Part shown: piece by piece, positions 22,264-32,489 of the stretch
Layout of the letters: each line of letters starts with the position of its first letter
Numbering within the stretch: the stretch's first letter is position 1
Assembly: GCF_030272615.1 (NCBI RefSeq)
Contig: NC_081405.1
Coordinates: 575,097,752-575,161,751, forward strand
Direction of reading: 5' to 3'
DNA: 64,000 bases
Origin: Cryptomeria japonica
Taxonomy: Eukaryota; Streptophyta; Pinopsida; Cupressales; Cupressaceae
Notes under the pieces: model-generated
What the model was told of the DNA's origin: nothing
The model's database searches: none
What the model saw: only the letters and a program-made list of their open reading frames with translations
Made by a program: the position numbers and the translations under genes

Positions 22264-25200
22264 CTATAACCGGTGGGTTGCAATCAGATATAGATCTGCT
22301 AGTGAAAAATTTAGTCTGTTACTGAACCTTTCACTATCCTTTAATGTTGCTTCTATCCTTTGGATGGTACGAGTGAGTATGTGCATTTTCTCTTCTAGTG
22401 TCTTAAGTCCTGGAAAAAGTGCCTCTAAAATCTCTTTTCTCAAAGAGATGAGGATGTCAAGTTTCGGACCTAGTCTACAATTTAGTTCCTTAGCCTTGAA
22501 CTTGATTCTTTCCTTTTCCTTTTCCAACTTCACAAGTTTTTCCTCAAATTCTCCTATTTCCTTCTCTATTATAGATAAAGGTTCTAGTGAACTGATGATA
22601 TTAGATCAGTAATATTATTTATTTCTTTCTGAGCTTCACTAATTTTCTTGTCTATATCCATTGTCAAAACATCACTCTTGCATGTGTCCCTATACAACTC
22701 CTTAAATTCCATTATTGTTTTTCCTAGTGCCGATAATAAGGTATCAATGTGTTCCTTGCACTTGTTTATTGTTTCATCAAAGAATCTTTCTTTCTCTTTA
22801 TTCATTTTATCACTGAACGTCTCCACATTAATTTGATCAACTGTTAGTAGGTTGCCGGTTATATACTTAACCAATGTGTCTAATTGGCTCAAAGAATATG
22901 TATTTTCCATATTGCACTTGGGTGCAATCGATTTCAAAATAGGGATGGTATAATCAATTGCCTTGTATGCAAGTGCATTGCAATCTATTATTTTCTTGAT
23001 GGAGTCCAATAATACCTCTGCTACATTTGTTGGTCTAAATTTTGTTAAGGAGGAACCAGATGACTATCCAATTGCCTTAATAATCTGTAATCCGCCAGTG
23101 TGAGTAACCTCTTTGCTTATGTTGACCTCTGGTAGGTCAGTTTGAGTCTGCATCTCAACTAGCAAAGGCTTGGGTTTCTCAGGTGTTGTCGGTGGCACTG
23201 TCTCTGTCTAAACCTTTTTCTCTTAATGTTTATCAGAGTGTACCTCTGTTTGTTTCCCTAAGCTTTCAACTGCCGGTTTCTCTGATTGTGTCTCAGTGTT
23301 ATCTACCAGTTTCTCTGTATGTACCTCTAAATTGTCTACTACCAGTATCCCAACAGATTTTGTTGTGTTATCAGTAGCTAGTTTCTCTAACTCAATAGGT
23401 TTTTTAGTGTGTACATCAGTGGTATCTATCTTTCTAGTATCCAGGGGATCAGTTGATTGTTTAGTGTGTGTTTCAATCCCAATCTCAAAATTTCCAACTG
23501 TATCCTCAACATATGTCTCAACTGCAATGTTCTCTATCGGTGGCTCGGTTGCCACATCTTTCTTCTCGGTGGTTTCCTTATCAACCACAATATTAACCTC
23601 TTTTGTGTTAATATTCATAGTATATAACATCTCTAAATCAAGATTGGTGTCTTCATGTGTTGTCTCCATGCTCTCAACATTATCTGTTCCAAGTGGTGTA
23701 TCAATAGTATCAATTGGTGGAGTATCAGAAGGAGGTGGGGGCAAGTTATCTGTTACTTTTATGCTCAGAGGACCACCTACCTTGCTTTTACCTTTATCCT
23801 TTTCCTTTTGATAGACTCTAAAAGTCTTTGGTAATTTAATTTCTTCTTTCTTTTCCTTCTCCACAAAGAAGATATCCCATTTGTCTGTTGTTTCTTTAGA
23901 TATCTCATTCACTCTGCCAGCCATTAAAGCTAGATGTCGGTGACTAGTGGAAAATGCAGTCCTGTTAGCCTCACTTATCAATTCATCAATTTCTTCTGTT
24001 GATTTCACTGGGTGAACTGCAAGTAATTTTTGTACCTTTATCTTCTTATCTAATTCCACAATTGCTAACCTTTTTGCATCTACAACTTCTATCAAGAATT
24101 TATTGTAAATGTCTAAGTGTAAAATAACACTATTTTCTATACTTTCCTTTCTTCATTTGTAAGAGTGCCATAGAAGTTTCTAACATTTGAAAAGTTTCCA
24201 TCTTTAGTTATTTCATTCACAAGATTGTCTAAGGGAGGGATAACTTGTTTTTCCTACTTCTTCCTGGCTGTTATTTTCTTTGTTGGGGGCCTTATTGCCT
24301 GTTGTTTTCGTCTTGTTCTCTTTGGTGTAGGAGCGGGTACCAATGAAGGTTTCCTTTTTCTTTCTACTCTCTGAAACTCTGTTGGTATTTCATTGTTAGA
24401 GGAGGTAACAACAAGTGAAAGATGTGCTTGCGGTTGTAACCCTTCCAAGTCACTTTCCTTGATACCAGTCTTCCTTGATTTCTTTTGCCTATTTAGTTAC
24501 TTTTCTGATTGTTTGTTCTCTTCTCTTCCTTTGTTTCATGGTTTTTACTTTGCTTTCAATGGTTTTAGCTTTTCCAAATACTTCATCTTTAGGTTCTCTA
24601 GGTGCTTCAAGGAGGGCTTTAGCATTTATTTCTATTATGTTTTCATCTGCCTCATAACCCATTTCAGTTACCCAGATTATTATAGGAACCACTACCTCCA
24701 TCTAGATTTCATCCTTCTTTATAACAAAACATATCTGCTTTTGGTATTTTTCAACTATGGCTTGAGATAGTCTTTCCCTAGTCTTCATTCTAGCCTTTAA
24801 TGCTTGAAAGTGTTCAATTGTGTTCTTATCCATATCATCTCCCATGTTGTTAAAGATATCCAAAAGTTGTTTTCATGTTGGTATGTCAAAACCAAATTCT
24901 TTTCTACCTATACCAAGAACTTCCTTGGTGATGTATAGAAATAGACATACAAGTAAGTTACCAAATCTAAATGTGTCTTTCTTGTCTTCCTTCATTTTCT
25001 TCAGATTGTCAATTAGTTCATCCTTTAGCCATTCACATATGTCAATCTTTTCATTACTGTTTACCATGTCATAAGCACTTTTGATACATAAACTAGAAAT
25101 ACAGTTTAATTTGTTAGCATGTGTAGTCTTGTATCCTAGAATCATGCTAATGAGTCTTACATTAATATCCTTCACATCATTTAATCTGAAGGATCTGCTA

Positions 25201-25709
25201 TCATGGGTTGTACCGGTTAGGGTAATCATAGTATCGTTAGAGACCTTCCTTCCTTTTTCTGGTCTGCTACCGGTGGAAGGTAAGCTAGTAACTACCCTAA
25301 CTGCTTCTTTTGTAATCTTATGGATGGAATCTAGCCAAAAAATCTCCCCATGAACTCTGCTCAATATAATCCTTATAACTTCCTTGGGAAAATTAGGAAT
25401 GGTAAGTATCTCCATAAAACCTAGGGTTTCAATTATCTTGTGTTTCCATTTCACATTACCATTTTCATCACAAATTACAGTCCTATACATGTTCATAATC
25501 TCATTAGCACCAAGTTCTTCAATATGACAATGTATGTAAATCCTAGGGTCTTCAACATAATCAACTCCTTTGGGTATTTTAGAAAATGCTCCTAGGGTAT
25601 CATCCTACTTCGCAACTTTAGGTATGATTTTAAATATGGGACTAGGGCATTTAATCACTTCAATTATAGTAGGGTTTGCAATGAATTCAAGTGCAAAAGA
25701 GGAAGCCAT
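22264..25709 (-). pseudogene. Element D ORF2, unknown ~1,150-codon protein (lightly broken)
   Basis: From ATG 25709 (MASSFALEFIANPTIIEV) to the stop at 22264. Order: N-terminal domain with PSPIFKIIPKVAK; a conserved core (25496-24873) with IPNFPKEVIRIILSRVHGE, LPSTGSRPEKGRK, NDVKDINVRLISMILGYK and FGNLLVCLFLYITKE; a segment with VIKKDEI and IIIWVTEMGYEADEN (24740-24640); a basic bipartite cluster KRKPSLVPAPTPKRTRRKQQ (24390-24290) like a nuclear localisation signal; a Lys-rich linker; an acidic low-complexity region rich in Thr, Glu, Val and Lys (23800-23223); and a helical C-terminus (23009-22264). Only a few stops and shifts separate the pieces. It occupies the place where pol would be. No known domain confidently assigned. 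Confidence 0.78.
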
Positions 25710-26010
25710 TGTATAAATACCTTAATCTGCCTTTAGGTTTGAATGCTTGATAGACTTGGTTCACTTCTTGTTGTGGATGCCTTTGCTCAGATTTTTCGTG
25801 CTCTAAGGTAGTTTGAATGCTTGGTGAATCAAAAGAGTGAAAAACACTTTCTTTATAATGTCATTTCCTTCAACTACCATAACAAATGCCTGTCGGATAA
25901 GTGAAAACTTAACTCATTTGCCGATAAAGAAGCATTTCATCTTGTTACCATCAACCGAAGGTAAACTAACATGTTTTCAATTTGGTGCCATACCCCCAAG
26001 GGATTTGTTT

Positions 26011-27026
26011 TCAGTTAGATGAAGAATCTCCTACCGGTGGAGTGATACTCAGTTCTATTGATGAAGGAATAGCCTCATCAACATTCTGATCTGTCTTTCT
26101 AATCCATTGTTTTGAAAATTCTTGTTTTACCTCATCAAGCTTCTCTTTACCTTTCAAATTGGGTCCTTTGTTATTTGTCGGTGATGCCTTACTTGTACAA
26201 AATTTTGCAATATGTCCAATCTTGTTACAAGCATAACAAGTCACATTGTTTTTCTGAATGGCTTTTCCATATCCTATGTCGATAGTTCTGCATTGATTAG
26301 ATAAGTGTCTAAATCTTCACACAAACATAACATCTTACATTCATTCTGCAATTTTCTGAATTGTGACCAATTTTGTTGCATTTAGAACATTGATCAGTGG
26401 GTGCATTAGTGTTCTGATAGTTTCTAGATCTACATTGATTTTCTCTATTGATCAGTGGGTGCATTAGTGTTCTGATAATTAGTATCTCCATTAGGTTTCT
26501 GATTTTTCAATATATCATCAAGTTCTTCTAAACTTTTCTTGAATTTCTCCTTATGTTGATATGTAGTAGCCAACTCATTTTCCAAAAAATATTTTTGTCT
26601 CATGAGTTCAGTTTTATCATGTTCCAAGTGAATCAGATCTATCTTCAACATATCATTTGCATGACTGAGTCTTAGATTTTCATTTCCAACATCATTGATT
26701 CTTATAGTCAAGTCATCTTCATTCTTCTTTTGGTCTTCAACGTCTTTACAAAACCTCATAGTCATATCTTGCATCTCATTCCTCAAGGTCATGTTTTCTT
26801 GCTTCATCTTGATTGCAAGATCATTAAGAGTTTCTTTTTTATCATCATCATTCTATATCTTCTCATGAAGTTCTTTTATTTTGCTTCTAGCAATGGTGAT
26901 ATTTTCTTGAATTCCTTGAATGATTTCCTGTGCAGCCTTCAGATCATCTTCAAGTTTGATATTCTTCAACTTTTCTACATCATAATCTGCAAGAGTTGTT
27001 TCCAATTGCTTTCTCAAGTTATCCAT
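26011..27026 (-). pseudogene. Element D gag with CCHC knuckles
   Basis: ATG 27026 (MDNLRKQLETTLADYDVEKL) to stop 26011. The N-terminal two-thirds is charged coiled coil (LKAAQEIIQGIQENITIARS; NDVGNENLRLSHANDMLK). The C-terminus has zinc knuckles CSKCNKIGHNSENC (about 26390) and CYACNKIGHIAKFC (26238-26197); a middle knuckle has lost its reading frame near 26310. A sequence of about 80 bp (TNAPTDQ ... region) is repeated at 26390-26490. An about 300-bp spacer separates gag from ORF2. Confidence 0.82.
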
Positions 27027-27076
27027 CTGTATCAATGTCAGAATCTTCCTCAAGTTGTTAGGATTTTGAAAGTAGA

Positions 27077-27096
27077 GGACTAGGCTCTAATACCAA
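27077..27096 (-). other. Primer binding site of element D
   Basis: The minus strand reads TTGGTATTAGAGCCTAGTCC next to the 5' LTR. Confidence 0.8.
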
Positions 27097-27097
27097 T

Positions 27098-27513
27098 TGT
27101 TAGGATTCCCAAAGATACTGAGAGGGGGGGGGGGGGTGAATTAGTATCTAACCGGTAAATAGATTTTCTAAACTTATTAAGAAATTGCATTCCAAAATAA
27201 TGTACCGATAAACCATAATTAATGTAGTAAATAAGAACAATAAGCACTACATAGAAGGCACACCATAACAAAATATTTTTAATGAGGAAACCGGTGTGGG
27301 AAAAACCTCAGTGGGATTTGTGACCCAAAATATTCACTCACTGGCCAATAAATAAATATTACTTACAATAGGGGCCTGCACATGCAAGAAGGCCAACTGC
27401 CTAAAGCCCACTACTTAATTACAAAAAGGGAAGTATCACTGACTTACAAAATGGATTATGTAAATCCAATATACTGTACTTCCTCGGTTTAGCATTTGCT
27501 ATGCTAGGCTTTA
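27098..27513 (-). repeat. 5' LTR of element D (truncated)
   Basis: Matches 21266-21685 from TGTTAGGATT onward, then diverges after AGCATTTGCTATGCTAGGCT at about 27513. Contains a 13-base G run (27124-27136). Confidence 0.82.
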
Positions 27514-28361
27514 AATTTACATAGCTTGATTTAAGTTAAGAGGACAATAAATCACACTAGTGGTAGATTTAATAAAAATAAGAATAAAATATAGATCAAT
27601 ATTGGAATCACATTTTGTGGGTTGCGACTTTGAACAAGAAAAAACCAATATAAAATTGAATATAAAAAAAATAGAGTTTTTTTTTGTTTTAACTCCTCCA
27701 AGAGTAGAGAACCTACTATTTATTCAAGCTTCAACTTAGTGTAGTACTACTAGTTGCAATCACTAAATCATCCAATAATTCTAGCAAAGAACACAACAAA
27801 GTAGTACATGTATTGACAAGTTTATAGATATAACTTATGACTTTAATGAATTTAGTTAAAACCAAAAGAGAGTAGTTGAATCGAATCCTATCAAGTTGAA
27901 AATATAAAGTGGTAGCCTAATTGACGATAATGGTTAAATATTGCAAGGGTACTAAATTGTAATTCCATGGAAGTTACCTTCATTATCTAAATTAGTGGAG
28001 TCATTTATTCATTATCTATTCTCTCTCTCTCTCATGATTATTTTTATGATTTTTATGGAACTTATACTACTGCATCTTTAGATGTTAAAAAGTATTGTTT
28101 GAGTTGCATGGGCATTATGATGTTTTATTTTGTAGAATATTTCTTATACTTTGATTTAAGTGTATAATATTTCTTAAATGATGCTTATTATTAAAATAGA
28201 CCCACCTATTAATAATATTATAGATCTATGTGAGTTTCCTTTTTTAATATTTAAGTTGGTAAATTGTATTTAATTATAAGTTTTTTTGGAAGGTGAAATG
28301 TAAATTAAATAGTAATTGTAAATTTTCATGTTTGTATATAAATGCGGATTATTTTCATAGA
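27514..28361. other. AT-rich spacer with CT repeat
   Basis: No gene recognised. A short (CT)n microsatellite lies at about 28019-28036. This may include the 5' region of the downstream gene candidate. Confidence 0.5.
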
Positions 28362-30412
28362 ATGGATGAATTTGAGATAGATGAGTTATTAGATCTAGTA
28401 CCACCTCAACCTCCACCCCCTCCACCTCCACCTCCACCTCCACCTCCACCCGATCAGTTGAGGCAGACAATTATGATGAATATTGATTCTTTTATTAGAG
28501 ATATCCATACTATTAGACACGAGCCTCATCTACGTACGCAGTTGTTATGCCTTGCAGATAGTATGCAAGGGATTGTACATTTTGTACAGGCTTTAGATAG
28601 CAAGACGGATAGCTATCATAGTTGGCGTGAGGGATTGCATGAATTTTATGCTGATGGCCTAACATACAAACAAGTCAATGAATTAAAAATAACAAAAATG
28701 TATTTGAAACAACATTCTATGAACCCTAAGATGGGTGAAGAGATAGATCCGAAGAAGCCATGGATCTCAATTGATGGTGTAGGCACCCAGGCATAGCTAG
28801 ACACTTTTGGGAGTGGTGGTGGATGGTCTTGACCATCCACCCCACTCAATTCATGAGGTCCCCATGTATTTTTTGAAGAAATTATGGGCCGAATTTGAAT
28901 TGGGTAAAAATCCCAATTACTTTGATATGAGATCATTTCAGGGGGTTGGGAGAGGCATGCCCCTGGATAGGCTAGGAGAAAAATTGAGCGACAGGGTTAG
29001 AAACCATGTGCCTGATGATCCATTGGTTCCTCTTCCATCACCAGTTGTTCCAACACCCGCCCATCATCGACCAGTGGATTCTACTCTTGGTTCATTGAGT
29101 GCTCCGTCGGGCAATTTGGTACAACAGTTGTGTGAGGTGAGGGCTACCCCCAGCTTAGCACATGTTTGCACGAGCTACAGGGACGTATGTACGGGTCCAC
29201 AGAGTGAGGCTCCGCCTAGAGGAGATGGCGATTTTGATGATGCTTATGTTGCCCATGGTGGTTATGATGATGCCAAGGAGGCTACACATGCTAATGTCAT
29301 CTCTTCATATGTTGATCTCCTATGGGCAGATGATGATCATCCTACAGAGCTACAGATTTATTTATATAATTTATAGTGCAATATTAAATTCCTTATATAT
29401 ACACATATGAACCATAGCATGAGTCAATTTTTTCTGAACAGAGGATGGATCATACCACATCATTGAGGAATTGACATCATGTTACCTCGATACCTAGAGA
29501 TGTTGGTGCCCCATTTACGGTATGAACTTTCATCTATATACATTGTATTGATATGTACATTTAAAATAAACAATAATTTTTTTAACGTAATGATGTGTAT
29601 GATATGTTTTTTCAATTTTGTAGGGTGTTTCATGTAGCACCAAGGTGGGTAGTTCTTCATGTGACCCGTGGACTGCTGAGGCTCAATCTCATATACCACT
29701 AGTATGTTTTTCATCCATTAATTTGATTCATGTTCTTTATTTTTTGCAATTGTAGGCTTCTAGATTGTTTGATGGTGCATCACATGTACACCTTCACCCA
29801 TCAGTTACTTTGCCTGCATCACATGTACACTTTTCTGCAATAAACTTGTAGTCTATATATATATACTTTATAATTTATGTATATCTACAAGTTTGATTCA
29901 TGCTTTAGATATGTTGTTCAGGTCGATACCACTACCAATATTGGTATGGCTATGAGATTGAGCCAGATGCAACACTCGACATTGTCATTTACGGTGATGA
30001 TTAGAGAAATAATTCTAAATTTGTTTATACTATGTACCTAGCTTTTATAGGGATTATCAAAATTGATGTACAATGTTTTTTTTTTGCAGGACTTGACTAC
30101 AACTGCTTTTATTTTTCATGATAGTGGACCTCCACATACCAGTGAGGGCATTGTAGAGTGTGGTTGTATGGTAATTTATTTTAAATTTTTAGTATTTAAT
30201 TACCTTATAAGTGAATTATGCAAGTAACTTCTTCTCATGTTAAATATTATTCTCATGTAAAATATTTTAATATTGTACAGGAGGGTGGAGACACTGATAC
30301 TGCACAGCAAGGTGGAAACACTGATACTGCACAAGAGGGTGGAGACATTGATAATGCACACACACAGGATGGTGCATTTGAGGACCACGTGCAGCAGGAT
30401 GATTCATCTTAG
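28362..30412 (+). CDS. Candidate multi-exon proline-rich gene, function unknown
   Basis: Starts at ATG 28362 (MDEFEIDELLDLVPPQ) with a run of about 14 prolines, then a ~110-residue region (HSWREGLHEFYADGLTYKQV) ending at a stop at 28796. A second open stretch in another frame (28807-29376) encodes IHEVPMYFLKKLWAEFELG and a long Pro/Ser-rich tail. Further on, GT-AG introns can be drawn: 29520-29623, 29702-29755 (short), 29994-30089 and 30171-30280, the last exon ending at 30412. The introns speak for a once spliced gene rather than a retroelement. The frame change at about 28800 and a stop near 29850 mean either more introns or a pseudogene. It converges on the transposase-like gene at 32490-35776 and might be a partner ORF of the same DNA transposon; no domain supports this. 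Confidence 0.4.
28403..28450 (+). repeat. CCA/CCT proline-codon microsatellite
   Basis: Imperfect (CCACCT)n, encoding the poly-proline run of the gene candidate. Confidence 0.85.
30281..30370 (+). repeat. Three tandem 27-bp coding repeats
   Basis: The last exon holds three imperfect repeats encoding EGGDTDTAQ, QGGNTDTAQ and EGGDIDNAH. Confidence 0.75.
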
Positions 30413-30940
30413 CCACCTTCACGTGGACTGAACAGTACTGTAGATGAGATGCATGTGAGTTCTTAGATTATATATTTTAGATCATGTCATGTTATTGTAT
30501 TATGGACTTTTTATGATGACACTTGTTATGTTATCCTAGGACTTGTTATTATGTGATTATATATAGTACTTGTTGTTATGTGATTATATATAAGACTTTT
30601 TATTATGTCATTTTATTTCTATTATGATATCAGGTCGTGTTATATGATTTGGTGGACTCTAGTGATTATATATGTGATGTTGTTTTGTTATTATGTTATT
30701 TGGACTCTTTTTAATGTCATTTCCTTATTATTATTTTTTCAAGACTTATTATTATGTCATCAGGAATTGTTATGTGATTATATATAGGAATTTTTATTTA
30801 TGACTTGTTATGTGCTCTATTTATGACTTTATATTTTAACATTGTGATTGATCATCTTATAGTGCAACAGTTTATAATTCAATAAAATAATTATCCCAAT
30901 TTATAATAACATTCTATTCTTAAAATAATAATAAAATCAA
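30413..30940. other. AT-rich 3' flank with degenerate repeats
   Basis: Contains repeated short strings such as TTATGTGATTATATATA (30550-30790). No ORF of note. Confidence 0.5.
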
Positions 30941-31197
30941 GAACTTACAATTAATCTATGAAGAGATTATGATAAAATAAATATATCATAAAAAATTAGA
31001 ATTCAATTGTAACACAATTACAATGTGCACAAAATAACATTAAGAAGAAGAAAACTAATACAATGTTGTTTATGAAACCAAAATTGTATCAAATGTAGAC
31101 AAATACAATGTTAAAGGGACAAAGAAAAACAATTATCATGATTAAATATAAAAGAGTTCACACAAGTAACACAAACTTACATGCATATAAATTTGAT
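30941..31197. repeat. 257-bp direct repeat, copy 1
   Basis: Starts GAACTTACAATTAATCTATG and ends ATGCATATAAATTTGAT. Copy 2 at 32233-32489 has the same length with only a few substitutions (for example AAAACTAATA versus ATAGCTAATA). No TG/CA ends, PBS or PPT, so these are not obvious LTRs. Confidence 0.85.
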
Positions 31198-32232
31198 ATG
31201 AAAATTATAAAAGGATTATTAATTATAAATTAATCTCATAGAGGAATCCAATAGATTGATGGAATTAAAGCTAACCAAATTATTAGGAAGGTTTGAAGAA
31301 CATTATTCAATGATTTGCTAAGATTTGTAAATTTCCTAGCCCTTGATGTTTGAGTGATACAAAATTAGATGTCATAAACATTTGATTGGAAGTAGACAGA
31401 TTGTTTCTTGTCAATTTCTTTTTGAAATGCATAATTCTTTTGACATTTTGAAGGGTTGGAATAAGTAAAGGAAGCCCTGCTATTCCAACCATTACATTCA
31501 AATAGTTAGAGTTCAATATTTCTTACATGTACACCCAAATCCTACCACATAGATATTGGGAAGCTAATGCTATAGTCATTATTTGACTCATTATGTCTCC
31601 AAAAATATTTAGTTAAATTAGTTAGTTGTTTCTAAGCCCATATTCATGCATGCTTGTTGTAAGAAAATGATAGCTAACTCGTCAAAATAATGGATAGAAA
31701 TATAAGAGCTAAGGATTAGAACCATTCAAGACTATAGTCCTTAGAGTTCATGAAAGTAATTTAGGTTAGAATTTATCTTCATATGCAATATCTATACATT
31801 TATCATTGAAAGATGGTAGGTGAACATTGTGACCTCCTTTTCCGTAATATAATTTGTTTATATAGCTATAACAAAACCATTGGGCAATGAGTGTGTAACA
31901 ACGTCGAATGCAAAATGTGTAATAGAGTAAGAGCTACAAACATAGTATCCACTTTCCTCTTAAGTTGACCACACTACTTTACTAGTGTATTGAAGGTTTA
32001 TAAGTGCAGATAGTAGTGGTATGAAAAGCATGGATAGAATGGAGGATGGCTAAAGTGAGTGAGAGATAGGAAGCAAAAGAATGGTAGTAAAATAAAAAAT
32101 CATACTATAAATATAGAGTTGTCATACAATGGTAATGAGGAATGGTACAAGGAATAATGATAGTTCTTATATGACTATGAATAAACCTTATCTTTGAACT
32201 GATAATTCTATTTTAGACGTAATTCTATCCTT
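31198..32232. other. Unique spacer between the direct repeats
   Basis: 1,035 bp with no recognised gene; together with one repeat it makes a 1,292-bp duplication unit or an insertion between duplicated ends. Confidence 0.5.
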
Positions 32233-32489
32233 GAACTTACAATTAATCTATGAAGAGATTACAATAAAATAAATATATCATAAAAAAATAGAATTCAATT
32301 GTAACACAGTTACAATGTGCACAAAATAACATTAAGAAGAAGATAGCTAATACAATGTTGTTTATGAAACCAAAATTGTATCAAATGTAGACAAATACAA
32401 TGTTAAAGGGACAAAGAAAAATAATTGTCATGATTAAATATAAAAGAGTTCACACAAGTAACACAAACTTACATGCATATAAATTTGAT
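32233..32489. repeat. 257-bp direct repeat, copy 2
   Basis: Lies directly downstream of the stop codon of the minus-strand transposase-like gene, so the duplicated segment is probably its 3' flank. Confidence 0.85.

Larger units (their letters stand above)
21266..27513 (-). mobile_element. Element D: second gag + ORF2 LTR element, 5' end truncated
   Basis: Minus-strand sister of element A. Complete 3' LTR (21266-22035), PPT, ORF2 (22264-25709), gag (26011-27026), PBS and 5' LTR (27098-27513, only about 415 bp of 770). Five bases before the 3' LTR are AATTC, but the right flank is lost, so no target duplication can be confirmed. D's ORFs are less damaged than A's. No pol domain in any frame. 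It is inserted in the 5' LTR of element E. Confidence 0.86.

Noticed and set aside
23296-23811. 171-codon plus-strand ORF rich in Ser, Val and Thr
   Set aside because: It is the antisense shadow of the acidic low-complexity part of element D ORF2.
30941-32489. Direct 257-bp repeats read as LTRs of a small element
   Set aside because: No TG/CA ends, no PBS after the first copy, no purine tract before the second, and no flanking target duplication.
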